Notes under the pieces: model-generated | Told to the model about the DNA's origin: nothing | Databases searched by the model: none | What the model saw: the letters and a program-made list of their open reading frames with translations, nothing else | Part shown: positions 1 through 5,287 of the stretch, in pieces | How the letters are laid out: every line of letters starts with the position of its first letter | Numbering within the stretch: position 1 is the first letter of the stretch | Translations under genes and position numbers: made by a program | Source of the DNA: Clostridiales bacterium | GTDB taxonomy: Bacteria > Bacillota > Clostridia > Christensenellales > JAISNN01 | Length of the DNA: 5,744 bases | Direction: 5' to 3' | Assembly (NCBI GenBank): GCA_031289865.1 | Contig: JAITOQ010000027.1 | Span: 1 to 5,744 of the forward strand

Positions 1-1
1 A

Positions 2-304
2 TTTGTCAATCCCGGCGATATTCATATCAAGTCGCATATTACCAATCCGATAAAATCGAACGAACTTTACTCCACTGCGTTTAAGACCGCCGCCGGTACC
101 GTGGTCATCCTTTCAAATAATACCGGAAGACGCGTCAATATCAAATTTCCGACAAATTATTCGAATATAACGGTATATAAAACGGACAGTGTTTTGCAAC
201 TCGATATGGTTTATTCGGGCGGGCTGAACGCATATCTCTCGACGGGCGAAGGTTATAAATTCGAGGCTGATTCCAAGTCTATCTATACGATTATATTCAA
301 TTAG
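2..304 (+). CDS. C-terminal end of a probable family 30-like glycoside hydrolase (5' end outside window)
   Basis: The frame is open from the left edge to a TAG at 302-304 and gives 100 residues, so the real start lies outside the window; the GTG at 101 is an internal valine codon. The piece begins FVNPGDIHI and continues with a TAFK segment, then TVVILSNNTG and a run of short beta-strand-like stretches up to a final YTIIFN. In GH30 enzymes (glucosylceramidase and xylanase types) the C-terminal beta-sandwich has this order: an F-(I/V)-x-PG-x-x-(R/H)-I entry strand, a TAFK/SAYK strand, a VVVxxNN strand and a last strand ending near the stop. The assignment rests on this pattern only. The catalytic barrel with its two glutamates is not visible, so substrate and activity cannot be stated. 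Another carbohydrate-active enzyme with a similar C-terminal sandwich is possible. The following terminator separates it from the redox genes downstream. Confidence 0.6.
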   Translation, partial: FVNPGDIHIKSHITNPIKSNELYSTAFKTAAGTVVILSNNTGRRVNIKFPTNYSNITVYKTDSVLQLDMVYSGGLNAYLSTGEGYKFEADSKSIYTIIFN

Positions 305-357
305 CCGTTACTTAATGGCAAACACTAATTATACCGTTTACATCAAAGATATTTAAA

Positions 358-393
358 AAGCCTTGAAATTTTCTGTTTCAAGGCTTATTTTTT
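358..393 (+). terminator. Rho-independent terminator after the glycoside hydrolase
   Basis: A perfect 11-bp stem, AAGCCTTGAAA (358-368) with TTTCAAGGCTT (376-386), closes a 7-base loop. It is followed by A and six T (388-393), then GGG and six more T (397-402). It lies 53 bases after the stop codon at 302-304 and is well placed to end that transcript. Confidence 0.9.
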
Positions 394-429
394 GGGTTTT
401 TTCGAAAATTTTAGCATTTCGGTGCAAAT

Positions 430-453
430 ATATCGATATATTTTTATCGATAT
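430..453. repeat. Twin TATCGATA palindromes upstream of the rex promoter
   Basis: The palindrome ATATCGATAT (430-439) is followed by a second copy of its core, TATCGATA (445-452). The nine bases TATCGATAT are repeated exactly at 431-439 and 445-453, with the two CG centres 14 bp apart. The pair ends 11 bases before the proposed -35 box of rex. This could be a tandem operator for an unidentified dimeric regulator, or chance in a very AT-rich stretch. It does not match the known Rex operator. Confidence 0.4.
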
Positions 454-464
454 GCTTTTTTTTA

Positions 465-494
465 ATAACAAAATGCGCGAAAGTGTGTTATAAT
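465..494 (+). promoter_or_regulatory. Probable rex promoter (extended -10)
   Basis: A perfect TATAAT lies at 489-494, preceded by TG at 486-487 in the extended -10 arrangement (TGnTATAAT). The best -35 candidate is ATAACA at 465-470, which matches four of six bases of TTGACA at an 18-bp spacing. Initiation would fall near 501, leaving a leader of about 100 bases before rex. The surroundings are strongly AT-rich. Confidence 0.65.
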
Positions 495-516
495 AATATT
501 GAGCTTAGGAGACCGA

Positions 517-539
517 CTGTTAAAATTTTGGTTTTACAG
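517..539 (+). promoter_or_regulatory. Dyad in the rex leader
   Basis: CTG (517-519) pairs with CAG (537-539) and TAAAA (521-525) with TTTTA (532-536), with one bulged T at 520 and a 6-base loop. The outer bases read CTGTTAAAA and TTTTACAG. These faintly resemble Rex half-sites (TTGTTAA and TTAACAA) but are spaced too far apart for the canonical 18-bp operator. It may be a leader hairpin or a degenerate operator just downstream of the start site. Confidence 0.3.
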
Positions 540-587
540 AGTAGAGCGAAAAGGAAAGAGATTAAAAAAACTTAGTCAGCGACTTTC

Positions 588-595
588 AAAGGAGG
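588..595 (+). promoter_or_regulatory. Ribosome binding site of rex
   Basis: AAAGGAGG lies 7 bases before the ATG at 603. It is a near-perfect Shine-Dalgarno sequence and fixes the start codon of rex. Confidence 0.9.
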
Positions 596-602
596 GAAAA
601 AC

Positions 603-1259
603 ATGTCATATCACGGTATCTCAATTGCAATTTTGCAGAGATTGCCGACTTATCTCGGATATTTAAAGGCATTGCCCCCGAATGCATCCGACAATATTTC
701 CGCAACGGCTATTGCAGCCGCGCTCAACATGGGCGAGGTTCAAGTGCGCAAGGATTTAGCGTCGGTAAGTAGCGCGGGAAAGCCTAAGATCGGATACGTT
801 GCGGCGGATTTGATTGACGAATTGGAGGAGTTTCTCGGATATAACGATATCAATGACGCCGTTCTTGTCGGGGCGGGGCGGCTTGGGAAAGCACTTTTGG
901 AATACAAAGGCTTTAGCGGTTACGGTCTGAATATCCTTGCGGGGTTTGACGTCGACGAGAGCGTAGTCGGGAAAACCGATTCGGGAAAACCGATTTTTCC
1001 GCTTTCGAGGTTTGAGAATCTTTGCAAGCGAATGAAAGTGAAGATAGGTATCATCACCGTACCGACAAGCGAGGCGCAAGCGGTTTGTAATTTGATGATA
1101 AAAAACGGGATTCTTGCGATTTGGAATTTTGCGCCGACGCATTTGGACGTTCCCGAAAACATCTTAGTTCGCAGTGAAAACATGGCGGCGTCGCTGGCGA
1201 TGCTGTCGAGTCATTTGGCTAAACAGCTATTGATCCCGAAGGTTTCGGAGCTAAAGTAA
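603..1259 (+). CDS. rex: Redox-sensing transcriptional repressor Rex
   Basis: Rex represses fermentation and anaerobic genes when NAD+ is plentiful and leaves DNA when NADH rises. The 218-residue length is normal for the family. Residues 1-80 form the winged-helix DNA-binding domain, with RLPTYLGYLKALP at 13-25, an ISATAIAAAL helix and the recognition segment EVQVRKDL (45-52). Residues 85-195 are the Rossmann NAD(H)-binding domain, with VLVGAGRLGKALL (87-99; GAGRLG at 90-95), the AGFDVD strand, ITVPTSEAQ and the conserved IWNFAPTHLDVPEN stretch. The final helix, with NMAASLAMLSSHLA, is the domain-swapped dimer helix. The wing reads SSAGKPKIGY where classical Rex proteins have a GEFGKRGVGY-like sequence, so this is a divergent subfamily and may read a modified operator. 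It lies upstream of adhE and a hydrogenase, both typical Rex-controlled functions. The family call is secure; the target sites are not demonstrated. Confidence 0.95.
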   Translation: MSYHGISIAILQRLPTYLGYLKALPPNASDNISATAIAAALNMGEVQVRKDLASVSSAGKPKIGYVAADLIDELEEFLGYNDINDAVLVGAGRLGKALLEYKGFSGYGLNILAGFDVDESVVGKTDSGKPIFPLSRFENLCKRMKVKIGIITVPTSEAQAVCNLMIKNGILAIWNFAPTHLDVPENILVRSENMAASLAMLSSHLAKQLLIPKVSELK

Positions 1260-1263
1260 TAGT

Positions 1264-1406
1264 TTTTTAAGTTGAAAGTTGAAGGTTGAGAGTTGAAAAT
1301 TGCAGACAAAAAGTCGGTGTCATTCTGAGCATAGCGCAGAATCTCAAAATCACACTCTAATTATCATAACTTTTCAACTTTCAACTCTCAACTTTTAACT
1401 TAAAAA
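1264..1406. repeat. MITE-like palindromic element built of heptad repeats, between rex and adhE
   Basis: The arms 1264-1299 and 1371-1406 form a 36-bp inverted repeat with 32 Watson-Crick pairs, three G-T pairs and one mismatch. Each arm consists of four 7-base units: AAGTTGA, AAGTTGA, AGGTTGA and GAGTTGA on the left (1269-1296), and their complements of the TCAACTT type on the right (1374-1401). The middle contains a second hairpin, ATTCTG (1322-1327) with CAGAAT (1337-1342), with an inner GC/GC pair around an ATA loop. No protein is encoded, so it would be a non-autonomous or structural repeat. It starts 4 bases after the rex stop codon. There is no T-run after the right arm, so it is not a normal terminator for rex. 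The nature of the element (mobile or not) is inferred. Confidence 0.8.
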
Positions 1407-1428
1407 GTCGTTGTAATTTTGGTATAAT
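1400..1428 (+). promoter_or_regulatory. Probable adhE promoter, -35 inside the repeat arm
   Basis: TATAAT at 1423-1428 is preceded by TG at 1420-1421, again an extended -10. TTAAAA at 1400-1405 is a four-of-six -35 box at the ideal 17-bp spacing, and it is part of the right arm of the palindromic repeat. The stretch TTGTAATTTTGGTATAAT (1411-1428) shares its first four bases with a Rex half-site, but its second half does not match, so Rex binding here is only a possibility. Confidence 0.7.
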
Positions 1429-1448
1429 ATCTGCAAAAAATAAATAAT

Positions 1449-1453
1449 AGGAG
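1449..1453 (+). promoter_or_regulatory. Ribosome binding site of adhE
   Basis: AGGAG lies 8 bases before the ATG at 1462 and supports that start. Confidence 0.8.
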
Positions 1454-1461
1454 AAAACAAC

Positions 1462-4077
1462 ATGGCAAACAAAATTTATGAAACGGTGGACAACGTGGAA
1501 AAGCTGACGGAGGCGATTGCCCGCGTAAAAGCGGCGCAAAAGACTTTTTCCGCCTATACGCAAGAGCAAGTTGACAAGATTTTTCTTGCCGCCGCGATTG
1601 CGGCAAACAAGCTGCGCATACCGCTGGCTAAGCTTGCGGTACAAGAAACGGGTATGGGTATCGTGGAGGACAAGGTGATAAAAAACAACTTTGCCGCCGA
1701 ATACATCTACAACGCGTATAAGGACACAAAAACTTGCGGCATAATCGAGGAGGACAAGGCGTACGGGATTCAAAGGATAGCGGAACCGATAGGTATAATC
1801 GCGGCGGTAATTCCGACGACAAATCCCACGTCGACGGCTATTTTCAAGACCTTGATTTCGCTTAAAACCCGTAACGGCATAATCATCAGTCCTCACCCAA
1901 GAGCAAAAAACTCGACTATTGCCGCCGCAAAGGCGGTGTTAGAAGCCGCCGTCGAGGCGGGTGCTCCGGAGGATATCATCGGTTGGATAGACGTACCGAG
2001 CTTAGAGATGAGCAATCTCGTTATGCGGGAAGCGGATATTATTTTGGCGACGGGCGGTCCCGGCATGGTAAAAGCCGCCTATTCGAGCGGCAAGCCCGCG
2101 CTTGGGGTCGGACCGGGGAACGTCCCCGCTATCATTGACGACAGTGCGGATATACTTCTTGCGGTCAACTCGATTATCCATTCAAAGACCTTTGATAACG
2201 GCATGATTTGCGCGTCGGAGCAAGCGGTCATAGTACTCGACAGCATATACAAACCCGTTCGCAAGGAATTTGCGGATAGGGGCTGCTATTTTTTGAACCC
2301 CGAAGAGACTGAAAAGGTACGCAAGACCATTATAATAAACGGTGCGCTAAACGCTAAAATCGTCGGACAAAAGGCGTTCACGATTGCCGCGCTTGCGGGC
2401 GTTACCGTCCCCGAAAAGACTAAGATTTTGATCGGGGAGGTGGAGTCGGTGGAGCTTAGCGAGGAATTTGCGCACGAAAAACTCTCGCCCGTTCTCGCTA
2501 TGTATCGAGCAAAGGACATTGATGACGCGTTCGACAAAGCGGAGCGGCTGATAGAGGACGGGGGCTTGGGTCACACCGCGTCCATTTATCTCAATAACGC
2601 GACGGATAGGGCAAAACTCGACGTCTTTAAAGCCCGTATGAAAACTTGCCGTATTATAGTAAATACGCCGTCCTCACACGGCGGTATCGGCGACCTCTAC
2701 AACTTTAAATTAGCTCCGTCCTTGACCCTCGGCTGCGGGACGTGGGGCGGTAACAGCGTAGGGGAAAACGTCGGAGTAAAACATCTGCTCAATATCAAAA
2801 CGGTTGCCGAAAGGAGAGAAAATATGCTTTGGTTCAGAACCCCCGAAAAAATCTATTTTAAAAAGGGCTGTCTGCCCGTCGCGCTCAACGAATTAAAGAA
2901 TGTGTTGGGTAAAAAGCGCGCCTTTGTCGTCACGGATAAATTTTTGTATACCAACGGTTACACAAAACCGATTACAGACCAATTAAATGAAATGGGTATC
3001 GAGCATACGACGTTTTTTGACGTCGCGCCCGACCCGACTCTCGCTTGCGCCAAAGAGGGCGCGGCGCAAATGACCGCGTTTCGTCCCGACTGTATCATCG
3101 CCCTCGGCGGCGGTTCGGCTATGGACGCGGCAAAAATTATGTGGGTAATGTACGAACACCCCGAAGTTGACTTTATGGATATGGCGATGCGTTTTTCGGA
3201 TATCAGAAAGAGGATCTATACCTTCCCGCATATGGGAGAAAAGGCATATTTTATCGCTATTCCGACCTCCGCGGGGACGGGGAGCGAGGTGACGCCGTTC
3301 GCGGTAATCACCGACGAGCGGAGCGGCGTAAAATATCCGCTTGCCGACTATGAGCTGCTCCCTAAAATGGCAATTATAGACGCGGATTTTCACATGACCG
3401 CACCGAAAGGTTTGACCGCCGCTTCGGGTATAGACGCGGTTACTCACGCGCTTGAGGCGTACGCGTCGATGCTTGCGACGGATTACACCGACGCGTTAGC
3501 GTTAAAGTCCCTCAAAATCATCTTTGAATATCTGCCGAAAGCATACGATAACGGAAACGACGTACTTGCGCGTGAAAAGATGGCGAATGCGGCGACGATT
3601 GCGGGTATGGCTTTTGCAAACGCATTTCTCGGAGTTTGTCACTCTATGGCGCATAAGTTAGGGTCGTTTCATCATCTCCCGCACGGGGTCGCAAACGCGC
3701 TCATGATAGACGAGGTTATGCGCTTTAACGCGGAGGAAACCCCCGTAAAAATGGGGACGTTCTCCCAATACGACCACCCTCACACCTTAGCGCGTTATGT
3801 TGAAATCGCCGACCATCTCGGTATAAAGGGCAAGAGCGGCGCGGAAAAACTCAAAAACCTCATTGCCGAAATCGATGCGTTAAAGGAAAAAATAGGGATA
3901 AAGAAAAATATTCGGGATTACGGAATCGACGAAGCGGATTTTCTTGCACGCCTTGACGACATGGCGGAGCAAGCTTTTGACGACCAATGCACGGGCGCAA
4001 ATCCGCGTTATCCGCTTATCGGCGAAATCAAACAAATGTATCTCAACGCCTATTACGGCACAAATAAAAAGGTATAA
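1462..4077 (+). CDS. adhE: Bifunctional aldehyde-alcohol dehydrogenase AdhE
   Basis: AdhE is a cytoplasmic enzyme that reduces acetyl-CoA to acetaldehyde and then to ethanol, using one NADH in each step. In known members it assembles into helical spirosomes. At 871 residues it has the full family length. Residues 1 to about 445 are the CoA-acylating aldehyde dehydrogenase, with PTTNPTSTAIFK (118-129), the cofactor-site segment GVGPGN (215-220) and the catalytic cysteine C250 in MICASEQ. A linker around ERRENMLW (450-457) leads to the iron-dependent alcohol dehydrogenase (about 460-871), with GGGS at 549-552, PTSAGTGSEVT (601-611), and the expected metal ligands D658 and H662 (DAVTHALEAY), H727 (CHSMAHK) and H741 (LPHG). 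All key residues are present and there is no frameshift. It has its own promoter and is followed after 13 bases by the kinase gene. Proximity to rex suggests NADH-responsive control. Confidence 0.98.
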   Translation: MANKIYETVDNVEKLTEAIARVKAAQKTFSAYTQEQVDKIFLAAAIAANKLRIPLAKLAVQETGMGIVEDKVIKNNFAAEYIYNAYKDTKTCGIIEEDKAYGIQRIAEPIGIIAAVIPTTNPTSTAIFKTLISLKTRNGIIISPHPRAKNSTIAAAKAVLEAAVEAGAPEDIIGWIDVPSLEMSNLVMREADIILATGGPGMVKAAYSSGKPALGVGPGNVPAIIDDSADILLAVNSIIHSKTFDNGMICASEQAVIVLDSIYKPVRKEFADRGCYFLNPEETEKVRKTIIINGALNAKIVGQKAFTIAALAGVTVPEKTKILIGEVESVELSEEFAHEKLSPVLAMYRAKDIDDAFDKAERLIEDGGLGHTASIYLNNATDRAKLDVFKARMKTCRIIVNTPSSHGGIGDLYNFKLAPSLTLGCGTWGGNSVGENVGVKHLLNIKTVAERRENMLWFRTPEKIYFKKGCLPVALNELKNVLGKKRAFVVTDKFLYTNGYTKPITDQLNEMGIEHTTFFDVAPDPTLACAKEGAAQMTAFRPDCIIALGGGSAMDAAKIMWVMYEHPEVDFMDMAMRFSDIRKRIYTFPHMGEKAYFIAIPTSAGTGSEVTPFAVITDERSGVKYPLADYELLPKMAIIDADFHMTAPKGLTAASGIDAVTHALEAYASMLATDYTDALALKSLKIIFEYLPKAYDNGNDVLAREKMANAATIAGMAFANAFLGVCHSMAHKLGSFHHLPHGVANALMIDEVMRFNAEETPVKMGTFSQYDHPHTLARYVEIADHLGIKGKSGAEKLKNLIAEIDALKEKIGIKKNIRDYGIDEADFLARLDDMAEQAFDDQCTGANPRYPLIGEIKQMYLNAYYGTNKKV
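2810..2826 (+). promoter_or_regulatory. Internal Shine-Dalgarno and ATG at the adhE domain boundary
   Basis: Inside adhE, AAAGGAG (2810-2816) stands 7 bases before an in-frame ATG (2824-2826, codon M455). That point lies in the linker between the two enzyme domains. Initiation here would yield a free 417-residue iron-dependent alcohol dehydrogenase. The amino acids E-R-R-E-N-M are conserved in AdhE proteins for other reasons, so the ribosome binding site may be a by-product of AGG and AGA arginine codons. Confidence 0.3.
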
Positions 4078-4082
4078 GGAGG
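4076..4082 (+). promoter_or_regulatory. Ribosome binding site of the kinase gene, overlapping the adhE stop
   Basis: AAGGAGG uses the last two bases of the adhE TAA stop codon and stands 8 bases before the ATG at 4091. This decides the start against an upstream in-frame start at 3944 inside adhE, and it points to coupled translation with adhE. Confidence 0.9.
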
Positions 4083-4090
4083 ACAAAACA

Positions 4091-4840
4091 ATGAAGTTTG
4101 ACAGAATAATTGCAGTCAGAACAAACAAGACCGTCTATAGGGACGGGGATACTGCGGTAAAGGTTTTTAATGAGAATTATTCCAAAGCCGATATTTTAAA
4201 CGAGGCGTTAAATCAAGCGCGTGTTGAGGAAACGGGACTCAATATCCCGAAAGTTTTGGGAGTGACGATGTTTGACGGCAAGTGGGCGATCGTCACCGAA
4301 TATATAAACGGAAAAACCCTCGCGCAGTTGATACAAGAAAACCCCGATAAATTTGACGAATATTTGGAGTTGTTTGTGGACTTGCAGATGACCGTACACG
4401 CTCAAACCGCACCCCTCTTAAATCGTTTAAAGGATAAAATGAACCGCAAAATCTCCGAAACGAATTTAGACGCGACGACGCGATATGATTTGTGTACGCG
4501 CTTAGAGGCTATGCCAAAGCACAACAAGGTGTGTCACGGCGATTTTAATCCCGAAAACATAATTATAACCGAGGGCGGGACACCGTATATTCTCGATTGG
4601 TCGCACGCGACGCAAGGGAACGCGTCCGCGGACGTCGCGAGAACCTATCTTTTGTTTTGGCTTGCGGGCGAGATTGAAAAAGCCGACAAATATCTCGAAT
4701 TGTTTTGCAAAAAAAGCAACACGGAGAAGCGGTACGTTCAAAAATGGATGCCGATTGTGGCGGCTTCTCAATCAGTAAAAAGCAAGCCTAACGAGAGAGA
4801 ATTTTTGCTGTCATGGGTGAACGTCGTGGATTATAATTGA
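4091..4840 (+). CDS. APH-like small-molecule kinase (aminoglycoside phosphotransferase superfamily), substrate unknown
   Basis: This is a 249-residue protein with the protein-kinase-like fold of the APH/choline kinase superfamily, which moves phosphate from ATP to small molecules. The N-lobe shows AVKVF with the ATP-binding lysine K24, a likely partner glutamate E38, and the hinge-type sequence IVTEYINGKTL (67-77). The C-lobe has the catalytic Brenner motif CHGDFNPENI (H149, D151, N156), the metal-binding aspartate in ILDWSHA (D169), and the ADVART helix (180-185), so it looks active. There is no signal peptide or membrane segment. The name does not imply antibiotic resistance, since most relatives of this kind have unknown metabolic substrates. 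From memory it resembles a paralogous family first described in Fibrobacter (TIGR02172), but I cannot verify this. It starts 13 bases after adhE and is almost certainly cotranscribed with it. No terminator-like hairpin is obvious after its TGA stop. Confidence 0.85.
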   Translation: MKFDRIIAVRTNKTVYRDGDTAVKVFNENYSKADILNEALNQARVEETGLNIPKVLGVTMFDGKWAIVTEYINGKTLAQLIQENPDKFDEYLELFVDLQMTVHAQTAPLLNRLKDKMNRKISETNLDATTRYDLCTRLEAMPKHNKVCHGDFNPENIIITEGGTPYILDWSHATQGNASADVARTYLLFWLAGEIEKADKYLELFCKKSNTEKRYVQKWMPIVAASQSVKSKPNEREFLLSWVNVVDYN

Positions 4841-4887
4841 GCGCGGCAACGGCAATAAACGAAAAAAAACAAGGTGTGCTAAACCGT

Positions 4888-4916
4888 TTTAAAAGATCAA
4901 AACATGAAGGTATAGA
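4888..4916 (+). promoter_or_regulatory. Weak candidate promoter before the ferredoxin gene
   Basis: TTTAAA (4888-4893) and TATAGA (4911-4916) are spaced by 17 bp within the AT-rich 156-base gap 4841-4996. The match is modest. Readthrough from the adhE promoter is an equally good explanation for expression of the downstream genes. The rest of the gap holds no recognisable gene, and only a short GC hairpin (GCGG 4962-4965 with CCGC 4974-4977) that is too weak to call a terminator. Confidence 0.25.
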
Positions 4917-4986
4917 TCAGAAAAAATACAACTCAAAACATAACTAAAAAACACGGAAGCGGCGGGGTTTAATCCGCGTCTTTTAC

Positions 4987-4991
4987 GGAGG
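4987..4991 (+). promoter_or_regulatory. Ribosome binding site of the ferredoxin gene
   Basis: GGAGG lies 5 bases before the ATG at 4997 and supports that start. Confidence 0.85.
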
Positions 4992-4996
4992 AAAAA

Positions 4997-5239
4997 ATGA
5001 AAATTACGGTATGTATCGGCAGCTCGTGTCACTTAAAGGGTTCGCGTCAGATTGTGGAACAGTTGCAGTACTTAATCGCGGAAACCGGTTTAAAAGACAC
5101 GGTGGAGCTTGGAGGTACGTTTTGTATGGGAAACTGTCAAAACGGCGTCTGCGTGACGTTGGACGAAAGCACTTTTTCGGTAACGCCCGAAACCGCTAAG
5201 GATTTTTTTAATGAAAAAATCTTGGCGAAAGCCGTATGA
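4997..5239 (+). CDS. Thioredoxin-like [2Fe-2S] ferredoxin (NuoE/HydC-like small protein)
   Basis: An 80-residue electron carrier with the fold of the C-terminal part of NuoE. The four cluster ligands are visible in the family pattern C-x4-C then C-x3-C: C6 and C11 in CIGSSC, and C43 and C47 in CMGNC. One extra cysteine, C52, follows in NGVCV. The typical entry HLKGS and the closing SVTPETAKDFF (61-71) also fit. Stand-alone proteins of this kind sit next to [FeFe] hydrogenase genes in many Clostridia, where related subunits pass electrons between NADH or ferredoxin and the hydrogenase. Here the hydrogenase gene begins 48 bases downstream, so a role as its electron partner is likely but inferred. 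Whether it works alone or with a flavin subunit encoded elsewhere cannot be seen. Confidence 0.9.
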   Translation: MKITVCIGSSCHLKGSRQIVEQLQYLIAETGLKDTVELGGTFCMGNCQNGVCVTLDESTFSVTPETAKDFFNEKILAKAV

Positions 5240-5275
5240 AAATCATGGACGCGGCTTAATCATAGGTTGCCTTTT

Positions 5276-5282
5276 AGGAGGG
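5276..5282 (+). promoter_or_regulatory. Ribosome binding site of the hydrogenase gene
   Basis: AGGAGGG lies 5 bases before the ATG at 5288, a very strong site that fixes the start. The bases CCT (5270-5271 region) and AGG nearby could fold a small hairpin over it, but this is too short to be convincing. Confidence 0.85.
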
Positions 5283-5287
5283 CTAAT

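Noticed and set aside
363..575. A 70-codon open frame in the intergenic region before rex
   Set aside because: It starts with TTG inside the terminator stem, has no ribosome binding site, runs through the rex promoter and has a low-complexity sequence rich in F, I and K.
756..1183. Two minus-strand frames inside rex
   Set aside because: They are antisense shadows of a clear rex gene and show no family features.
1236..1268. A terminator for rex formed by CCGAA/TTCGG and the following T-run
   Set aside because: The stem is only 5 bp, lies inside the coding end, and the six T begin 14 bases after it, which is too far for intrinsic termination.
1264..1406. A CRISPR array or an integron-like site
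   Set aside because: The 7-base units lie directly side by side without spacers and are arranged as one inverted repeat, which fits a palindromic element and not a CRISPR array; no attC-type core sites are seen.
1411..1428. A canonical Rex operator over the adhE -10 region
   Set aside because: The first half begins TTGT but the second half does not match TTAACAA, so the palindrome is missing. It is kept only as a weak possibility.
1381..1896. A 171-codon minus-strand frame across the adhE start
   Set aside because: It is a shadow of adhE and the repeat, with no recognisable domain and an unlikely composition.
2983..3447. A 154-codon minus-strand frame inside adhE
   Set aside because: It is an antisense shadow of the alcohol dehydrogenase domain, rich in arginine, with no start signal.
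3944..4090. A 49-residue N-terminal extension of the kinase reaching into adhE
   Set aside because: The extension overlaps well-conserved adhE sequence in another frame, lacks kinase features, and the ATG at 4091 has an excellent AAGGAGG.
4962..4984. A terminator or attenuator before the ferredoxin gene
   Set aside because: The stem is only four pairs (GCGG/CCGC) and the short T-run is interrupted, so it is not convincing.
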